Source: Massilia sp. Root133
GTDB taxonomy: Bacteria > Pseudomonadota > Gammaproteobacteria > Burkholderiales > Burkholderiaceae_D
Length of the DNA stretch: 64,000 bases
Assembly: GCF_001426525.1 (NCBI RefSeq)
Contig: NZ_LMEW01000004.1
Span: 64,191-128,190, forward strand
Direction of reading: 5' to 3'
Translations under genes and position numbers: made by a program
Notes under the pieces: generated by a model
Seen by the model: the letters and a program-made list of their open reading frames with translations, nothing else
Database searches by the model: none
What the model was told of the DNA's origin: nothing
Shown here: positions 32,497-43,131 of the stretch, one piece after another
How positions within the stretch are numbered: position 1 is the first letter of the stretch
Layout of the letters: every line of letters begins with the position of its first letter

Positions 32497-35022
32497 TTAC
32501 TGCGCCTGGGTGTCCAGTGTCACCTGCGCCCCTTCGAGCCCGTCGGCGCTGGCCGTCAGGGTCAGCTTGCCCGCTTCGCCCGCCTTCGTCTTCACGATGG
32601 CCAGCGCCAGGCCGTTGAAGGCCTTGCGCTGCGGCGACTGGAACGCTTCCAGGTCGGTCGCGTCGCCATTGTCCGTCGCGACGATCTCGCCCGGCCCGGA
32701 CAGCTTGAAGGTGATGCGGTCATGCGAGCGCGGTACCTGACGGCCATCCTTGTCCGCGATCGTGACCGTCACGAACGACAAGTCCTTCCCGTCCGCGCGC
32801 AGCCTGGCACGGTCGGCCGACACGAGCAGCTTCGCGGGCGCGCCCGTCGTCGCGACGGTGTCCTCGGCCCAGCGCTTGCCCTTCTTGTACACGACCGCTT
32901 TCAAGGTGCCGGGCTGGTAGACGACGTCGTCCCAGCGCAGGCGGTAGTCGCGCGGGCCGCGCTTCTTGCGTCCCAGCGATTTGCCGTTCAGGAACAGCTC
33001 CGCCTCGTCGCCGGACGTGTACAAATGCACCGGCGTCACCTGGCCCACGCGCTCCGGCCAGTTCCAGTGCGGCAGCAGGTGCGCCATCGGCAGTTCCGGA
33101 CGCCAGCGGGCCTGGTACAAGTAGAAGCGGTCCTTCTTGAAGCCGGCCAGGTCGATGATGCCGAAGTACGAGCTGCGCGACGGCATCGCGATCTTCTTCA
33201 GCGTCGCCAGTTCCTGCGCGGCGCGCGCCTGCTGGGCGGGATCGGTGAAGTTCAGCAGGTTCGTCGTGTCGTCGTTGTACGGCGTCGGCTCGCCCAGGTA
33301 GTCGAAGCCGGTCCACACGAATTCGCCCGCCACGAACGGATTGTCGTCCTGCCCCTTGAATTCGACGTCGGGCGACGTCGCCCACGGCGGCGCCGTCAGG
33401 TCGTAGCTGCTGACCTGGAAGTTGGCGGCGCCTTTCGATTTGTCGTCGCTGACCGGGAAGAAGTATTCGCCGCGCGAGCTGATCGTCGACGCGGTCTCGC
33501 TGCCGTAGATCGGCAGGTAGGGCGCGGACGCATGCATCTTGCCGTACTCGCCCGGCTTGTAGTTGTAGCCGAAGATGTCGACCACGTTCTGGAAGCCGTT
33601 GTAGCCGGAATCCGTGTGGTTGTATGCGGACGTGATCGGGCGCGTGCGGTCCTCGCCGCGCGCGATCTCGGCCAGGTGCGCGGCCAGCTTCCAGCCTTCC
33701 GGCTTGCCCTGCTCCGGGATCTCGTTGCCGGTGCTCCAGGCGATCACGCTCGGGTGGTTGCGGTCGCGCCGGATCTGCGCGCGCAGGTCCTTCTCGTGCC
33801 ATTCGTCGAACGACGTGTGGTAGTCGTTCGGCGTCTTCTTCTCGTGCCACATGTCGAACGCCTCGTCCAGCACGACGAAGCCCATGCGGTCGGCGAGGTC
33901 CAGCAGCTCCGGCGCCGGCGGGTTGTGGCTCGTGCGGATCGCGTTCGTGCCCATCTCGCGCAGCAGCTCGAGCTGGCGCTCGAGGGCGCGCTCGTTGATC
34001 GCGCTGCCCAGCGCGCCCAGGTCGTGGTGCATGCACACGCCGTTCAGCGGCACGCGCTGGCCGTTCAGCAGGAAGCCCTTGTTCGCGTCGAACACGGCGC
34101 TGCGGATGCCGAACGGGGTCTCGACGACGTCCGTCACCTGGCCGTTTTCCGTGACGGTGGTGACGGCCACGTAGCGCTGCGGGCTCGCGATGCTCCACAG
34201 CTTCGGCTGCGGCACCGTCAGCGTCTGCGTGAGCTGGGCCTGGCGATCCGCCTCCACCTTGGTGACCTTCGTGGCCGCCTGGCGCGCGACCGGCGCGGCG
34301 CCGCGCTTGCCGGCCGCGTCGAGCGCGTAGATCTCGGTCGCGACCTGTACCTGCGCCGCGCGGCCGTTGCTTTCCACCGTCGCCTGCACGGAGACGGTGG
34401 CCTGCGCCTTCGACACCTGCGGCGTCGTCACGAACGTCCCGTACTGGGCCACGTGCACGGGCGTCGTCTTGACGAGCCAGACGTGGCGGTAGATGCCGCC
34501 GCCCGGATACCAGCGCGACGACTTCTCGGGATTGTCGAGCCGGATCGCCACGACGTTGTCGCTGCCCGGCTTCGCGTACGGCGTCAGGTCCACGCGCCAC
34601 GACGCATAGCCGTACGGCCACCCGCCCACGTATTGACCGTTCACCCAGACCTTCGCGTGCGACATGGCGCCGTCGATGTCCAGGTAAACGCGGCGGCCCG
34701 CGTCGCCGGCCGGCAAGGTGAAGTGCTTGCGGTACCAGCCGACGCCCCACCACGGCAGCTTGCCCGTCTCGCCCGGGTATTCCTGCTTGAACGGCCCTTC
34801 GATGCCCCAGTCGTGCGGCAGGTCGAGCTTGCGCCACGCGGCGTCGTCGAAGGCCGGCTGGGAGGCGGCGTCCGCTGCCGCGCTGCCGGCCGGATCGCCT
34901 TTCGTGAAGCGCCAGCCGGCGTCGAACGACTGGCGTTCGCGGACGTCGGCCGCATGGGCGCCGCCGCACAGCATGGCGACGCCGAGGGCAACGATGGTGA
35001 GGGAACGGGGAAGAAGCGTCAT
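32497..35022 (-). CDS. Secreted GH2 beta-galactosidase
   Basis: 841 residues. Signal peptide to about AHA-24; GH2 sugar-binding domain (about 30-205, with DLPHDWGIEGPF, WYRKHF and WYPGGGIYRHVWL), immunoglobulin-like domain, TIM barrel (about 315-610) with acid/base Glu in STGNEIPE and nucleophile Glu in IYGSETAST, then C-terminal DUF4982 and an invasin/Big-like domain (about 700-840). This layout is that of GalB-like beta-galactosidases that act on polysaccharide side chains. Stands alone; no transporter or polysaccharide lyase nearby. Periplasmic or secreted. Confidence 0.92.
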   Translation of the reverse strand: MTLLPRSLTIVALGVAMLCGGAHAADVRERQSFDAGWRFTKGDPAGSAAADAASQPAFDDAAWRKLDLPHDWGIEGPFKQEYPGETGKLPWWGVGWYRKHFTLPAGDAGRRVYLDIDGAMSHAKVWVNGQYVGGWPYGYASWRVDLTPYAKPGSDNVVAIRLDNPEKSSRWYPGGGIYRHVWLVKTTPVHVAQYGTFVTTPQVSKAQATVSVQATVESNGRAAQVQVATEIYALDAAGKRGAAPVARQAATKVTKVEADRQAQLTQTLTVPQPKLWSIASPQRYVAVTTVTENGQVTDVVETPFGIRSAVFDANKGFLLNGQRVPLNGVCMHHDLGALGSAINERALERQLELLREMGTNAIRTSHNPPAPELLDLADRMGFVVLDEAFDMWHEKKTPNDYHTSFDEWHEKDLRAQIRRDRNHPSVIAWSTGNEIPEQGKPEGWKLAAHLAEIARGEDRTRPITSAYNHTDSGYNGFQNVVDIFGYNYKPGEYGKMHASAPYLPIYGSETASTISSRGEYFFPVSDDKSKGAANFQVSSYDLTAPPWATSPDVEFKGQDDNPFVAGEFVWTGFDYLGEPTPYNDDTTNLLNFTDPAQQARAAQELATLKKIAMPSRSSYFGIIDLAGFKKDRFYLYQARWRPELPMAHLLPHWNWPERVGQVTPVHLYTSGDEAELFLNGKSLGRKKRGPRDYRLRWDDVVYQPGTLKAVVYKKGKRWAEDTVATTGAPAKLLVSADRARLRADGKDLSFVTVTIADKDGRQVPRSHDRITFKLSGPGEIVATDNGDATDLEAFQSPQRKAFNGLALAIVKTKAGEAGKLTLTASADGLEGAQVTLDTQAQ

Positions 35023-35137
35023 AGTCTCGTCGTTATGGTTATGAGAAGTGAAACCCCAAGTATGAGCCAGCCTCCCCGCGCCCAGCTATATGAAATGGGC
35101 CGGGCCGGTATCCAAAAGCGCGATAGCAGAGCCTCCT

Positions 35138-38100
35138 TCACGGGTTCCCGTGCAGCCGTTTCGACTCGAATTCGGCGAACGCCTCGCGCACCGCCTCGTC
35201 CAGTTCCGTGTCGATCCATGGTTTCGTCAGGAACTTGAAGATCGCGCCCCGGTTGACGGCCTCCGTGACCGACTGCAGGTCCGTGTACCCCGACAGCACC
35301 ATGCGCACGGCGAGCGGATACATCTGCTTCACGCGCGCGAGGAATTCGGTGCCGCTCATCCCGCGCATGCGCTGGTCGCACACGATGACGCCCACCTCGT
35401 TCGTCGCGAGGATCTCGAACGCCTCGCGCGCATTGCTCGCGACGAGCACGCGGTAGCCGCTCTGGCGCATCGCGCGCCGGATCGCCGCCAGCAGGTTCAC
35501 TTCGTCGTCCACGTACAGCAGGGTGCGGTGGTAGGGCTGCGGCTGCAGCTTGTCCAGGGCGAGCGACTTTTCCTCGCGCAGCATGCGGCCGCAATCCTCG
35601 GGCGCCGCGGGCCGGCCGAACAGGTAGCCCTGCACCTCGTCGCAGCCGTGCTGCGCCAGCAGCGCCAGCTGCCCTTCCGTCTCGACGCCTTCCGCGATCA
35701 CGTCCAGCCGCAGGCCGTGTCCCATCGCGATCACGGCACGCGCGATCGCCAGGTCGTCCGGGTCGGACGTCAGGTCGCGCACGAACGACTGGTCGAGCTT
35801 CAGGCGGTCGACGGGGAAGCGCTTCAGGTAGTTCAGGTTCGAGTAGCCCGTGCCGAAATCGTCGATGGCCAGGCGCACGCCCATCTCCTTCAGCTTGCAC
35901 AGGATGTCGACGGTCTTCTGCGGGTCTTCCATCGACGCGCTTTCCGTCAACTCCAGTTCCAGCAGCTTCGGTTCCAGCCCCGTGTCGGCGAGGGTCTTCG
36001 CGACCGTGTCGACGATCCGTTCCGAGAACTGGCGCGCCGACAGGTTCACCGAGACCGGCACGGCGCGCAGGCCCTCGCGCTGCCAGGCCATCGACTGTTC
36101 GCAGGCCAGCCGCAGCACCCGCTCGCCGATGGGCAGGACCATGCCCGTCTCCTCCGCCAGGCCGATGAAGCGGCCCGGCGGGATCAGGCCCAGTTCCGGA
36201 TGCTGCCAGCGCAGCAGCGCCTCGAAGCCGATGAGCTGCCCCGTGGCGAGACTCGCCTGCGGCTGGTAGTACACGATCAGCTCGTCGCGTTCGAGCGCGC
36301 GCCGCAGCGCGTTTTCGAAGCGGTAGCGCTCGTACACCCCGTCGTTGAGTTCCGGCCGGTAGAACGCGTAGCGCTCGTCCTTGCTCGCCAGGGCGCGCTG
36401 CAGCGCCGCCTCGGCGTCCTGGGTGAGGCCGTCGTAGTCGTCGGCGTCGTTCGGAAACAGGGCGATGCCGATGCACGGGTCCAGGTGCACGTCCTCGCCG
36501 TCGTGGACGAACGCCTGGTCCATGCGCTCCAGCACCAGGCGCGCCAGCGCGGCCATCTCCGCCTCGTTCGCGCGCAGGGCGGCGAGCGTGAACGTGCGCT
36601 CGCCCGTGCGCGCGACCGTGAGGTCGGCGTCCTGGAGCTCGCCGAGACGGGTCGCGGCCTGGCGCAGCAGCGCCTGTTCGGCTTCCACGCCCACGCTGGC
36701 GCGGATCACCTGCAAGCGCGTCAGGCGCAGCAGCATGTAGCCGAGCAGCGGCTTGCCGTCGATGACGCGGGCCTGCATCTGGCGCACGCGGTCGCGCAGC
36801 AGCACGTCGTTCGGCAGGCCCGTCTCGCGGTCGAAGTTGGAGAGATAGCGCAGGCTCTCTTCGGCGCGGCGCAGCTCCGTCACGTCCATGCCCGCCGTGA
36901 CGACGTACTGCACGCTGCCGTCGGCGCGGGGCAGCATGGTCGACGACCAGATCACGGAGCGGACGGACCCGTCGCGCGCGACCCATTCGCCGGTCTGCTG
37001 CACGGGCACTGTCCCGGCGGGCGACGCATTGAATTCCACGGGCGCGTTGTCGGCGCGGCGGAACAGGTCGCGGAACGGCCGTCCCAGCACCTCTTCCGCG
37101 CGCCAGCCCGACGTCTGCTCGCAGGCCGGATTGAACAGCCGGATGCTGCCGTCGCCGTCCACCACGCAGACCAGCGCTCCGGACAGGTTCACGACGGCCG
37201 CCAGCAGCGCACGCTCCGATTCCAGCGCCGCCGTGCGCTCGTCGACCAGGCGCTCCATGTTGCCGTACAGGTGCGCGCGCTCGACGGCGACGGCGATCTG
37301 GCTGCCGACCGTCTCCAGTACCTGGCGGTCGTCCTCGGCCAGCGGGCCGTCGCCGACGGTCAGGCACATCATGCCGCGGCTGCGCGTGCCGGTCGACAGC
37401 GGGACGCGCAGGCTGGGAAAGCCGCGGCACGTCGACCGCATCACGGCCGCCGGCTGCGGCCCCGCCGGCATGGCGCAGGTGCACGGCGCCATGACCGCGC
37501 CGGTGCCGTCGCGCGCGACGGCGAACGTGGGCCGGCCGTCGTGGTCGTGCAGCCGGATCGTCGCGCCGGTGACGCCCGGCAGGTCCAGCACGCGGTCGAG
37601 CGCGCGCTCGGCCACGTCCTGCTCCGACAGCACCGGATTGATCGCCTCCGCGACCCGGTACAGCCCTTCCAGCGACTGGTACGAATGGGCGATGCGCTCC
37701 TGCTGGGCGCGCAGCTGCTCCGTCATGTGGATCGCTTCCTCGTACGTCGAAATCAGGAGGTCGAAGATCTGCTGGCGTTCCGCCGTGATGAAATGGGTCT
37801 GGCCGCCCAGGTTGATCTTCATCCCCAGCTGCACCCGCTCGTTGGAGCGCAGCGCGCGGTTGGCCAGGATGAAGCGGATGCGGCCCAGCAGGTAGTCCGC
37901 CTCGAACGGCTTGCGGATGAAGTTGTCGGCGCCGCAGTCCAGGCCCTTGATCACGTCGTACAGGCTGGAGAGGGACGTGAGCAGGATCACCGGCACGTCG
38001 CGCACGTGCGGGTCCTGCTTGATCGCCTTGCACATCTCGAAGCCGTCCATGCGCGGCATGTTGATGTCGGTGACGATGAGCGTCGGCGGCCGCTGTCGGG

Positions 38101-38272
38101 CCGCCTCCAGGCCCGCGCGGCCGTCGGACGCGATGCGCACGCGGTAGCCCACGGTTTCGAGCAGCTGCGCCAGCTGGCGGGCCTGGGTGGCGCTGTCCTC
38201 CACCACCAGGATCTCGATGTCGTTCGCGGTATCCGTCCCGCGTTCGACGACATTGTCGGGAGAGGTGCTCAT
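35138..38272 (-). CDS. Two-receiver GAF-PAS-GGDEF(degenerate)-EAL-REC output protein of the Wsp-like system
   Basis: 1044 residues. Domains: REC1 (about 18-140, phospho-Asp near 69), GAF (200-350), PAS (375-500), GGDEF-like (510-665) whose signature is changed to RTGERTF, EAL (675-915), REC2 (925-1035, LLYVDDE ... KFLTKPW). The EAL site looks intact: EALLRW, VNLSARQF, ELTES, DDFGTGYSNL, KLDQSF, AEGVET, EVQGYLFGRP. So an active c-di-GMP phosphodiesterase is predicted, with the GGDEF domain as a possible GTP sensor. ATG overlaps the cheB stop (4 bases), so it belongs to the chemosensory operon where WspR would be expected. Confidence 0.9.
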   Translation of the reverse strand: MSTSPDNVVERGTDTANDIEILVVEDSATQARQLAQLLETVGYRVRIASDGRAGLEAARQRPPTLIVTDINMPRMDGFEMCKAIKQDPHVRDVPVILLTSLSSLYDVIKGLDCGADNFIRKPFEADYLLGRIRFILANRALRSNERVQLGMKINLGGQTHFITAERQQIFDLLISTYEEAIHMTEQLRAQQERIAHSYQSLEGLYRVAEAINPVLSEQDVAERALDRVLDLPGVTGATIRLHDHDGRPTFAVARDGTGAVMAPCTCAMPAGPQPAAVMRSTCRGFPSLRVPLSTGTRSRGMMCLTVGDGPLAEDDRQVLETVGSQIAVAVERAHLYGNMERLVDERTAALESERALLAAVVNLSGALVCVVDGDGSIRLFNPACEQTSGWRAEEVLGRPFRDLFRRADNAPVEFNASPAGTVPVQQTGEWVARDGSVRSVIWSSTMLPRADGSVQYVVTAGMDVTELRRAEESLRYLSNFDRETGLPNDVLLRDRVRQMQARVIDGKPLLGYMLLRLTRLQVIRASVGVEAEQALLRQAATRLGELQDADLTVARTGERTFTLAALRANEAEMAALARLVLERMDQAFVHDGEDVHLDPCIGIALFPNDADDYDGLTQDAEAALQRALASKDERYAFYRPELNDGVYERYRFENALRRALERDELIVYYQPQASLATGQLIGFEALLRWQHPELGLIPPGRFIGLAEETGMVLPIGERVLRLACEQSMAWQREGLRAVPVSVNLSARQFSERIVDTVAKTLADTGLEPKLLELELTESASMEDPQKTVDILCKLKEMGVRLAIDDFGTGYSNLNYLKRFPVDRLKLDQSFVRDLTSDPDDLAIARAVIAMGHGLRLDVIAEGVETEGQLALLAQHGCDEVQGYLFGRPAAPEDCGRMLREEKSLALDKLQPQPYHRTLLYVDDEVNLLAAIRRAMRQSGYRVLVASNAREAFEILATNEVGVIVCDQRMRGMSGTEFLARVKQMYPLAVRMVLSGYTDLQSVTEAVNRGAIFKFLTKPWIDTELDEAVREAFAEFESKRLHGNP

Positions 38273-39327
38273 GGAAGGTCCCCAAGGGTTGGAAAAACGG
38301 AGGACGGAAACGGCTCGGCCGGCAGGCGTGCCAGCACCTTGCCGATTTCCGCGGGCTCCAGCACCAGCATCGCGGCGTCCAGCCGCAACGCCTCGCCGGG
38401 CATGCCGTAGACGACGGCGCTCGCGCGGTCCTGCGCGATCGTCAGGGCGCCGTGCTCGCGCAACAGCTTCAATTCGGCCGCGCCGTCCTTGCCCATGCCG
38501 GTCAGGAGGACGGCCGCGGTGGCCGGACGCAGTTCGGGATCGATGGCGCGGAACAGGTGCGACACGGACGGGCACATGCCGTGTTCCGGCGGCGCCAGCA
38601 CGAGCCGGCCGACGAGCCCCGGGCCCAGCGTCGCCTGCCAGCCTTCCGGGACGAGGCAGGCGCGCCCGCCCACCAGCGGCGCGCCATCCTTCAGCACCTC
38701 CACCGGGTAGCCGCTGGCCTCGCCCAGCCACGTCGCCAGGCCGTCCATGAAGCCGGGCGCGAGATGCTGCACGATCACGACCGGCAGCGGATAGTCGGCC
38801 GGCAGTTCGGCCAGGATGTCGCGCAGCACCGTCGGTCCGCCCGTCGACGCGCCGACGGCCACGAGCCGCCGCGGCGCTCCCTGCAGCGGACGCGCCGCGC
38901 GCCGCGCATCGCTCCAGCGCCGCACGACGCGCACCTCGGCCATCGCCTTCACCGTGCGCACGAGGTCGCGCGCGCTGTCCGCATGCGCCGGGTTGCCGAT
39001 GCCGAGCGGCCGCCGCACCAGCACCAGCGCACCCGCCTCGATCGCGCGGAAGCTGGCGTCGACCTCGGCCCGGTCGTCGCTGCCGCTGACGACGACGATG
39101 CGCGTGGGGCATTCGCGCATGATGCGGCGGATGGCTTCGAAGCCGTCCATGCGCGGCATGTGCAGGTCCATCGTGATCACGTCCGGCTGCAGCTCGCGCG
39201 CGAGCTTCACGGCTTCCTCGCCGTCCGCCGCGCACCCGACCACCGCGAGGCCCGGGGCCGTGCCGAGGATGTGCATCAGCAGCGCCCGCACCGAATTCGA
39301 GTCGTCCACCACCAGTACCCGGATCAT
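38269..39327 (-). CDS. wspF-like: CheB/WspF-type methylesterase response regulator
   Basis: 352 residues: receiver (about 1-120, Asp54 in ITMDLHMP) and C-terminal methylesterase with catalytic Ser161 in GASTGGP, His in VVIVQHLAPG and Asp in LTGMGKDGA. Removes methyl groups from the receptor and resets the kinase; phosphorylated by the CheA homolog encoded just upstream (overlap ATGA at 39327-39324). In Wsp systems loss of this gene locks signalling on. Confidence 0.92.
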   Translation of the reverse strand: MIRVLVVDDSNSVRALLMHILGTAPGLAVVGCAADGEEAVKLARELQPDVITMDLHMPRMDGFEAIRRIMRECPTRIVVVSGSDDRAEVDASFRAIEAGALVLVRRPLGIGNPAHADSARDLVRTVKAMAEVRVVRRWSDARRAARPLQGAPRRLVAVGASTGGPTVLRDILAELPADYPLPVVIVQHLAPGFMDGLATWLGEASGYPVEVLKDGAPLVGGRACLVPEGWQATLGPGLVGRLVLAPPEHGMCPSVSHLFRAIDPELRPATAAVLLTGMGKDGAAELKLLREHGALTIAQDRASAVVYGMPGEALRLDAAMLVLEPAEIGKVLARLPAEPFPSSVFPTLGDLP

Positions 39328-41474
39328 GATGCCTCCATCCCCGCCACCCGGCGCACCGTCGCCAGCAGGCGGTCCTGATCGAAACTGCCCTTCGTGAAAT
39401 ACGCGTCCGCGCCCGCGCGCAGGCCGGCCTCGCGCTGCTCGGGTGTCTGCAGCGACGTCACCAGGATCACGGGCAGCTCGGCGGTGGCCGGCGTCGCCCG
39501 GATGCTGGCGGTGAGCGCCAGGCCGTCCATGTTCGGCATCTCGACGTCGCTCACGACCACGTCGTAGCGCCCGGTGCGCAGGCGCGACTGCGCGTCGAGG
39601 CCGTCGACGGCCGTGTCCACCGCATAGCCGGCGCCTTCGAGGATGTGCTTGAGCAGCAGGCGCGACGTGACGGAATCCTCGACGACGAGCACCTTGCGCG
39701 GTCCCGCCGCCGGCGCCGGCGCGGCCGCCGCGGCGGCCCCTGCGAGCCCGCGCCCGGCGACGTCCTCGAGCGCGATCACGGGCGCAAGCGTGCCGTCGCC
39801 CAGCTGCGCCGCACCGCTGAACCAGCGCACGCGCCGCAGCAGCGGCCCCAGGGGCTTGGGCAGCAGGTCCTGCTCGGCGACGATGGCGTCGACCAGCACG
39901 CCGAACGCCTGGCCGCCCGCCTGCGCGGTGATCACGACGCCCTGGTCGCCGTCGGTGCCGGGCCGCGCCGTGCCGAACAGTGCGGCGAGGCGCACGAGCG
40001 GCAGCACGCGCCCGCCCACCAGCACGGTCTCGCGGCCCTCGACGGTGCGCACGGCCGCCTGCGCCGCGCTGCGCACGGCCTCCAGGCCGGCCAGCGGCAG
40101 CGCGTAGCGGTGGCCGTCGACTTCCACGACCAGCGCGCGCAGGCTCGCCACGCCCACCGGCAGCAGCAGTTCGAACGACGCGCCGGCGCCCGGCACGGTG
40201 CCCACGACCAGCTGGCCGCCGCTGGCCGCCACCTTGTCCGCCACGATGGCCAGGCCCACGCCGCGGCCCGACACGGACGTGACCTCGGTGCGGGTCGACA
40301 CGCCGGCCCTCAGGGCGAGCTGCAGGCGCTGCTGTTCGCTCATCTGCGCGAGTTCCGCCGCGTCCACGCCGGCACGGCGCGCGACCGCGTCCGCGTCGAT
40401 GCCGGCGCCGTCGTCGCGCACGCGCACGCACACCATGCGCGCGTCGCGCTGCGACACCGCGATCTCGATGCGCCCGGCCGGATCCTTGCCCGCGCGCGCG
40501 CGCTCGTCGGGCGTCTCGATGCCGTGGTCGACGGCATTGGTGACGAGGTGGATCAGCGCTTCGCGCACGACGCCCAGCACGCGCCGGTCGAGGTCCACGT
40601 CGGCGCCCAGCGTCTCCAGCCGCACCTGCTTGCCGCGGCCCCGCGCCAGGTTGCGCACGAGCGCGGGCAGCTCGCCGAACGCGGCGGCGGCCGGCACCAG
40701 CGCCGTTTCCAGCACGGCCTCGAACAGGCGCGCGCGCACGCCATGCAATTCCTTGCCCGTGTTTTCCAGCCCCGTGGCCAGTTGGGCGCACGCGAGCTCG
40801 AGGCGCGCCGCTTCGTCGTCGAAGGAGGCGACGCCTTCGCGCCGCCGCGTCGCGATCCCGGCCGCGAGAGCGCGCAATTCGTCGACGTGGTGGCGCAGCT
40901 TCAGTTCGACGGGCAGCAGGCCTTCCGCGTGGGCGCGGATCGAATCGATGCAGCGGCCGTCGACCCGGATGCGCTCGTCCGTCCGGTTCGGCTCCGTCTC
41001 GTCCGGCGGCGCGTCCGGCTCATTTTGGCCTTCCGGCGCGGGCGCCTCGTCGGGAAGCGGCGCCTCGGCCACCTGCGCCGGCAGCTCGGCCGCGGCGGTC
41101 TCGAGCTGCCCCGCCAGCAGGCCCGCCACCTTGCGGCTGCGCAGGGCGGGCGCGTCGACGACCTGGCGCGCGGCGGCGGCGGCCCTGTGCAGCAGGTCGA
41201 ACTGTTCGGCCGTCGCGGACAAACCCGCCGCGCGCGCCGCGCCCAGCATGCTTTCCAGCGCATGGCACAGGCGCTCCAGCTCGATCTCGTCGACGGTGCG
41301 CGCGGCGCCCTTGAGGGTATGCAGCACCTTCAGCAGGCGTTCGAACAGGGCGTCGCGCTGGCCCCCGCCCGCCTGTTCGAGCGCCACCAGGCCCACGTCG
41401 ATCTGGGCCAGGTGCTCGCGCGCCTCTTCGCCGAAGATGGCGCGCAGCCGCTCCCGGAATGCTTCGTCGGTCAT
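39324..41474 (-). CDS. wspE-like: CheA/WspE-type hybrid histidine kinase with receiver
   Basis: 716 residues. P1 HPt domain with His52 in LHTLKGAART; no clear P2; P3 dimerisation (about 180-260); HATPase with HLVTNAVDHGIETP, DDGAGID and SGRGVGLAIV; CheW-like P5 (about 415-560); C-terminal receiver (about 595-710, phospho-Asp in VVSDVEMPNMDG). Fused receiver and lack of P2 are WspE features. Starts 7 bases after the MCP stop and overlaps cheB. Confidence 0.92.
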   Translation of the reverse strand: MTDEAFRERLRAIFGEEAREHLAQIDVGLVALEQAGGGQRDALFERLLKVLHTLKGAARTVDEIELERLCHALESMLGAARAAGLSATAEQFDLLHRAAAAARQVVDAPALRSRKVAGLLAGQLETAAAELPAQVAEAPLPDEAPAPEGQNEPDAPPDETEPNRTDERIRVDGRCIDSIRAHAEGLLPVELKLRHHVDELRALAAGIATRRREGVASFDDEAARLELACAQLATGLENTGKELHGVRARLFEAVLETALVPAAAAFGELPALVRNLARGRGKQVRLETLGADVDLDRRVLGVVREALIHLVTNAVDHGIETPDERARAGKDPAGRIEIAVSQRDARMVCVRVRDDGAGIDADAVARRAGVDAAELAQMSEQQRLQLALRAGVSTRTEVTSVSGRGVGLAIVADKVAASGGQLVVGTVPGAGASFELLLPVGVASLRALVVEVDGHRYALPLAGLEAVRSAAQAAVRTVEGRETVLVGGRVLPLVRLAALFGTARPGTDGDQGVVITAQAGGQAFGVLVDAIVAEQDLLPKPLGPLLRRVRWFSGAAQLGDGTLAPVIALEDVAGRGLAGAAAAAAPAPAAGPRKVLVVEDSVTSRLLLKHILEGAGYAVDTAVDGLDAQSRLRTGRYDVVVSDVEMPNMDGLALTASIRATPATAELPVILVTSLQTPEQREAGLRAGADAYFTKGSFDQDRLLATVRRVAGMEAS

Positions 41475-41481
41475 CGCGCGA

Positions 41482-43116
41482 TCAGAACTGGAAGCGGGTC
41501 ACGGTCTGGCGCAGCGACTGCCCCAGCGCGTGCAGATTGCGCGCGGACGCCTCCGCCTGGCGCGTGCCCGCGGCGTTTTCCGTGCTGGCCTGCTGGATGT
41601 TCTCCATCGCCAGCACCACCTGGTCCATGCCGGCCAGCTGCTGCTGGCTCGAGACGGCGATCTGCACCGCCGCCTGCGCCGCCTCCGTCATGTTGTCCGT
41701 CAGCCCGCGGATGGCCTCGCCGGCCTGCGCGGCCCGCTCGACACCCTGCGCCACCGTCCTGGCGCCCTGCTCCGTGATCATCACGGCCGCGCCCACGCTC
41801 TTCTGGATCTCGCCGAGGATCTCGCGCACCTGGCGCGTGGCCTGGCGCGACTGCTCGGCCAGGCTCTTGACTTCCTGCGCCACCACGGCGAAGCCGCGGC
41901 CATGCTCGCCGGCCTTGGCGGCCTCGATGGCCGCGTTCACGGCCAGCAGGTTCGACTGCTCGGCGAGGCCCGCGACGGTCGCCGTGATCTCGCCGATCGC
42001 GTGGCTGCGCTCGGACAGGCGGACGACGGTGGACGCGATGGCTTCCATCTTTTCCTGGATCGACTCCATGCCCTTCATGCTGTCTTCCAGTGCGCGCCGG
42101 CCCTCCGCGGCCGTGCGGGCAGCCTGCTGCGCCGCGTCCGACACGGCGCGCGACTTCTCGGACGCCAGCAGCGACGTCTGCTTGACCTCCTCGACGGTGG
42201 CAGTGGTCTGGCTGACGGCGGCCGCCGTCTCGGCCGTGCTGGCCGCCGCCTGCGCGGTGCTGGACAGGATTTCTCCGGCGGCCCCCGTCAACGTGGCGAC
42301 GCCGCGCGTCGTCTCGGCCGCGACGGTGCGCCAGGACTGCACCATGTCGCCCAGTGCGCGCAGCATCTGCCCGACCTCGTCGCGGCTCGTGCCGGCCGGG
42401 ACGTCGGCGCGCAGGTCGCCCGCCGCGATGCGCGCGGCCACGGTGGTCGCTTCGCGCAGCGGGACGGCGATGGCGCGGTTGAGCCACACCGTCTTCGCGA
42501 ACGCCAGCAGGACGACCCCCAGGTTCAGGATGATCAGCGTCGCGCCCGCGGTTTCCACCAGCGCCTCGCCGTCGCGCATCCGGGCGCGGGCTTCCTGCAT
42601 CTGCTTCGCCGCGATCTCGTCGGCGACCGTCCTGAGCCGGTCGAACGTGTTCTGCAAGCGTCCGGTCGCCGCTTCGCCTGCCGCCGCGCGCTGTCCGGAC
42701 CGCACCTGCGGCAGCACGTCGTTGTCGCGCACGACGCCGTATTCCTGGTAGGCGTTGACGAGACGCGCGTAGTCCGCGGCAAACGCCTGGTCGGCGTCCT
42801 TGTGCGCGGCGAGCTCGCCGAGCAGAGCCCGGATCGCACCTTCCTCGGCTTCGAGCTGGCGGCCGAACCCCGCCTGCACGGTGCTGCCCGCCACCAGCGT
42901 CGACAGCAGCGCCACGCGTTCGCGGTTGATGGCGCTGCGCAGCTCCAGCACCTTCATCGTGATCGCCAGGTCGTCGTTGTACAGACGTTGCTGCAACGCC
43001 CGCTGGCGCGCGAGTCCGTTCCACGACGAGAAGCTGGACAGCGCCATCGCCACGACGATCAATCCGAAACCGACCATCAGTTTCGCGCGGGTGGAAAAGT
43101 CGGCCAGGGCGCGCAT
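41482..43116 (-). CDS. wspA-like: Methyl-accepting chemotaxis protein (WspA-like)
   Basis: 544 residues. TM1 about 13-32, a periplasmic four-helix-bundle-like segment (35-185), TM2 about 190-210, HAMP (210-265), then the signalling coiled coil with the highly conserved tip near [19 protein letters not shown] (about 400). C-terminus ends RFQF with no NWETF-type methylation tether. Ribosome site AGGAG precedes ATG 43116. In Pseudomonas the receptor gene comes first; here it lies after the second cheW gene. Senses an unknown, probably surface- or envelope-related signal (by analogy). Confidence 0.92.
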   Translation of the reverse strand: MRALADFSTRAKLMVGFGLIVVAMALSSFSSWNGLARQRALQQRLYNDDLAITMKVLELRSAINRERVALLSTLVAGSTVQAGFGRQLEAEEGAIRALLGELAAHKDADQAFAADYARLVNAYQEYGVVRDNDVLPQVRSGQRAAAGEAATGRLQNTFDRLRTVADEIAAKQMQEARARMRDGEALVETAGATLIILNLGVVLLAFAKTVWLNRAIAVPLREATTVAARIAAGDLRADVPAGTSRDEVGQMLRALGDMVQSWRTVAAETTRGVATLTGAAGEILSSTAQAAASTAETAAAVSQTTATVEEVKQTSLLASEKSRAVSDAAQQAARTAAEGRRALEDSMKGMESIQEKMEAIASTVVRLSERSHAIGEITATVAGLAEQSNLLAVNAAIEAAKAGEHGRGFAVVAQEVKSLAEQSRQATRQVREILGEIQKSVGAAVMITEQGARTVAQGVERAAQAGEAIRGLTDNMTEAAQAAVQIAVSSQQQLAGMDQVVLAMENIQQASTENAAGTRQAEASARNLHALGQSLRQTVTRFQF

Positions 43117-43131
43117 GGGAATCTCCTCTTG

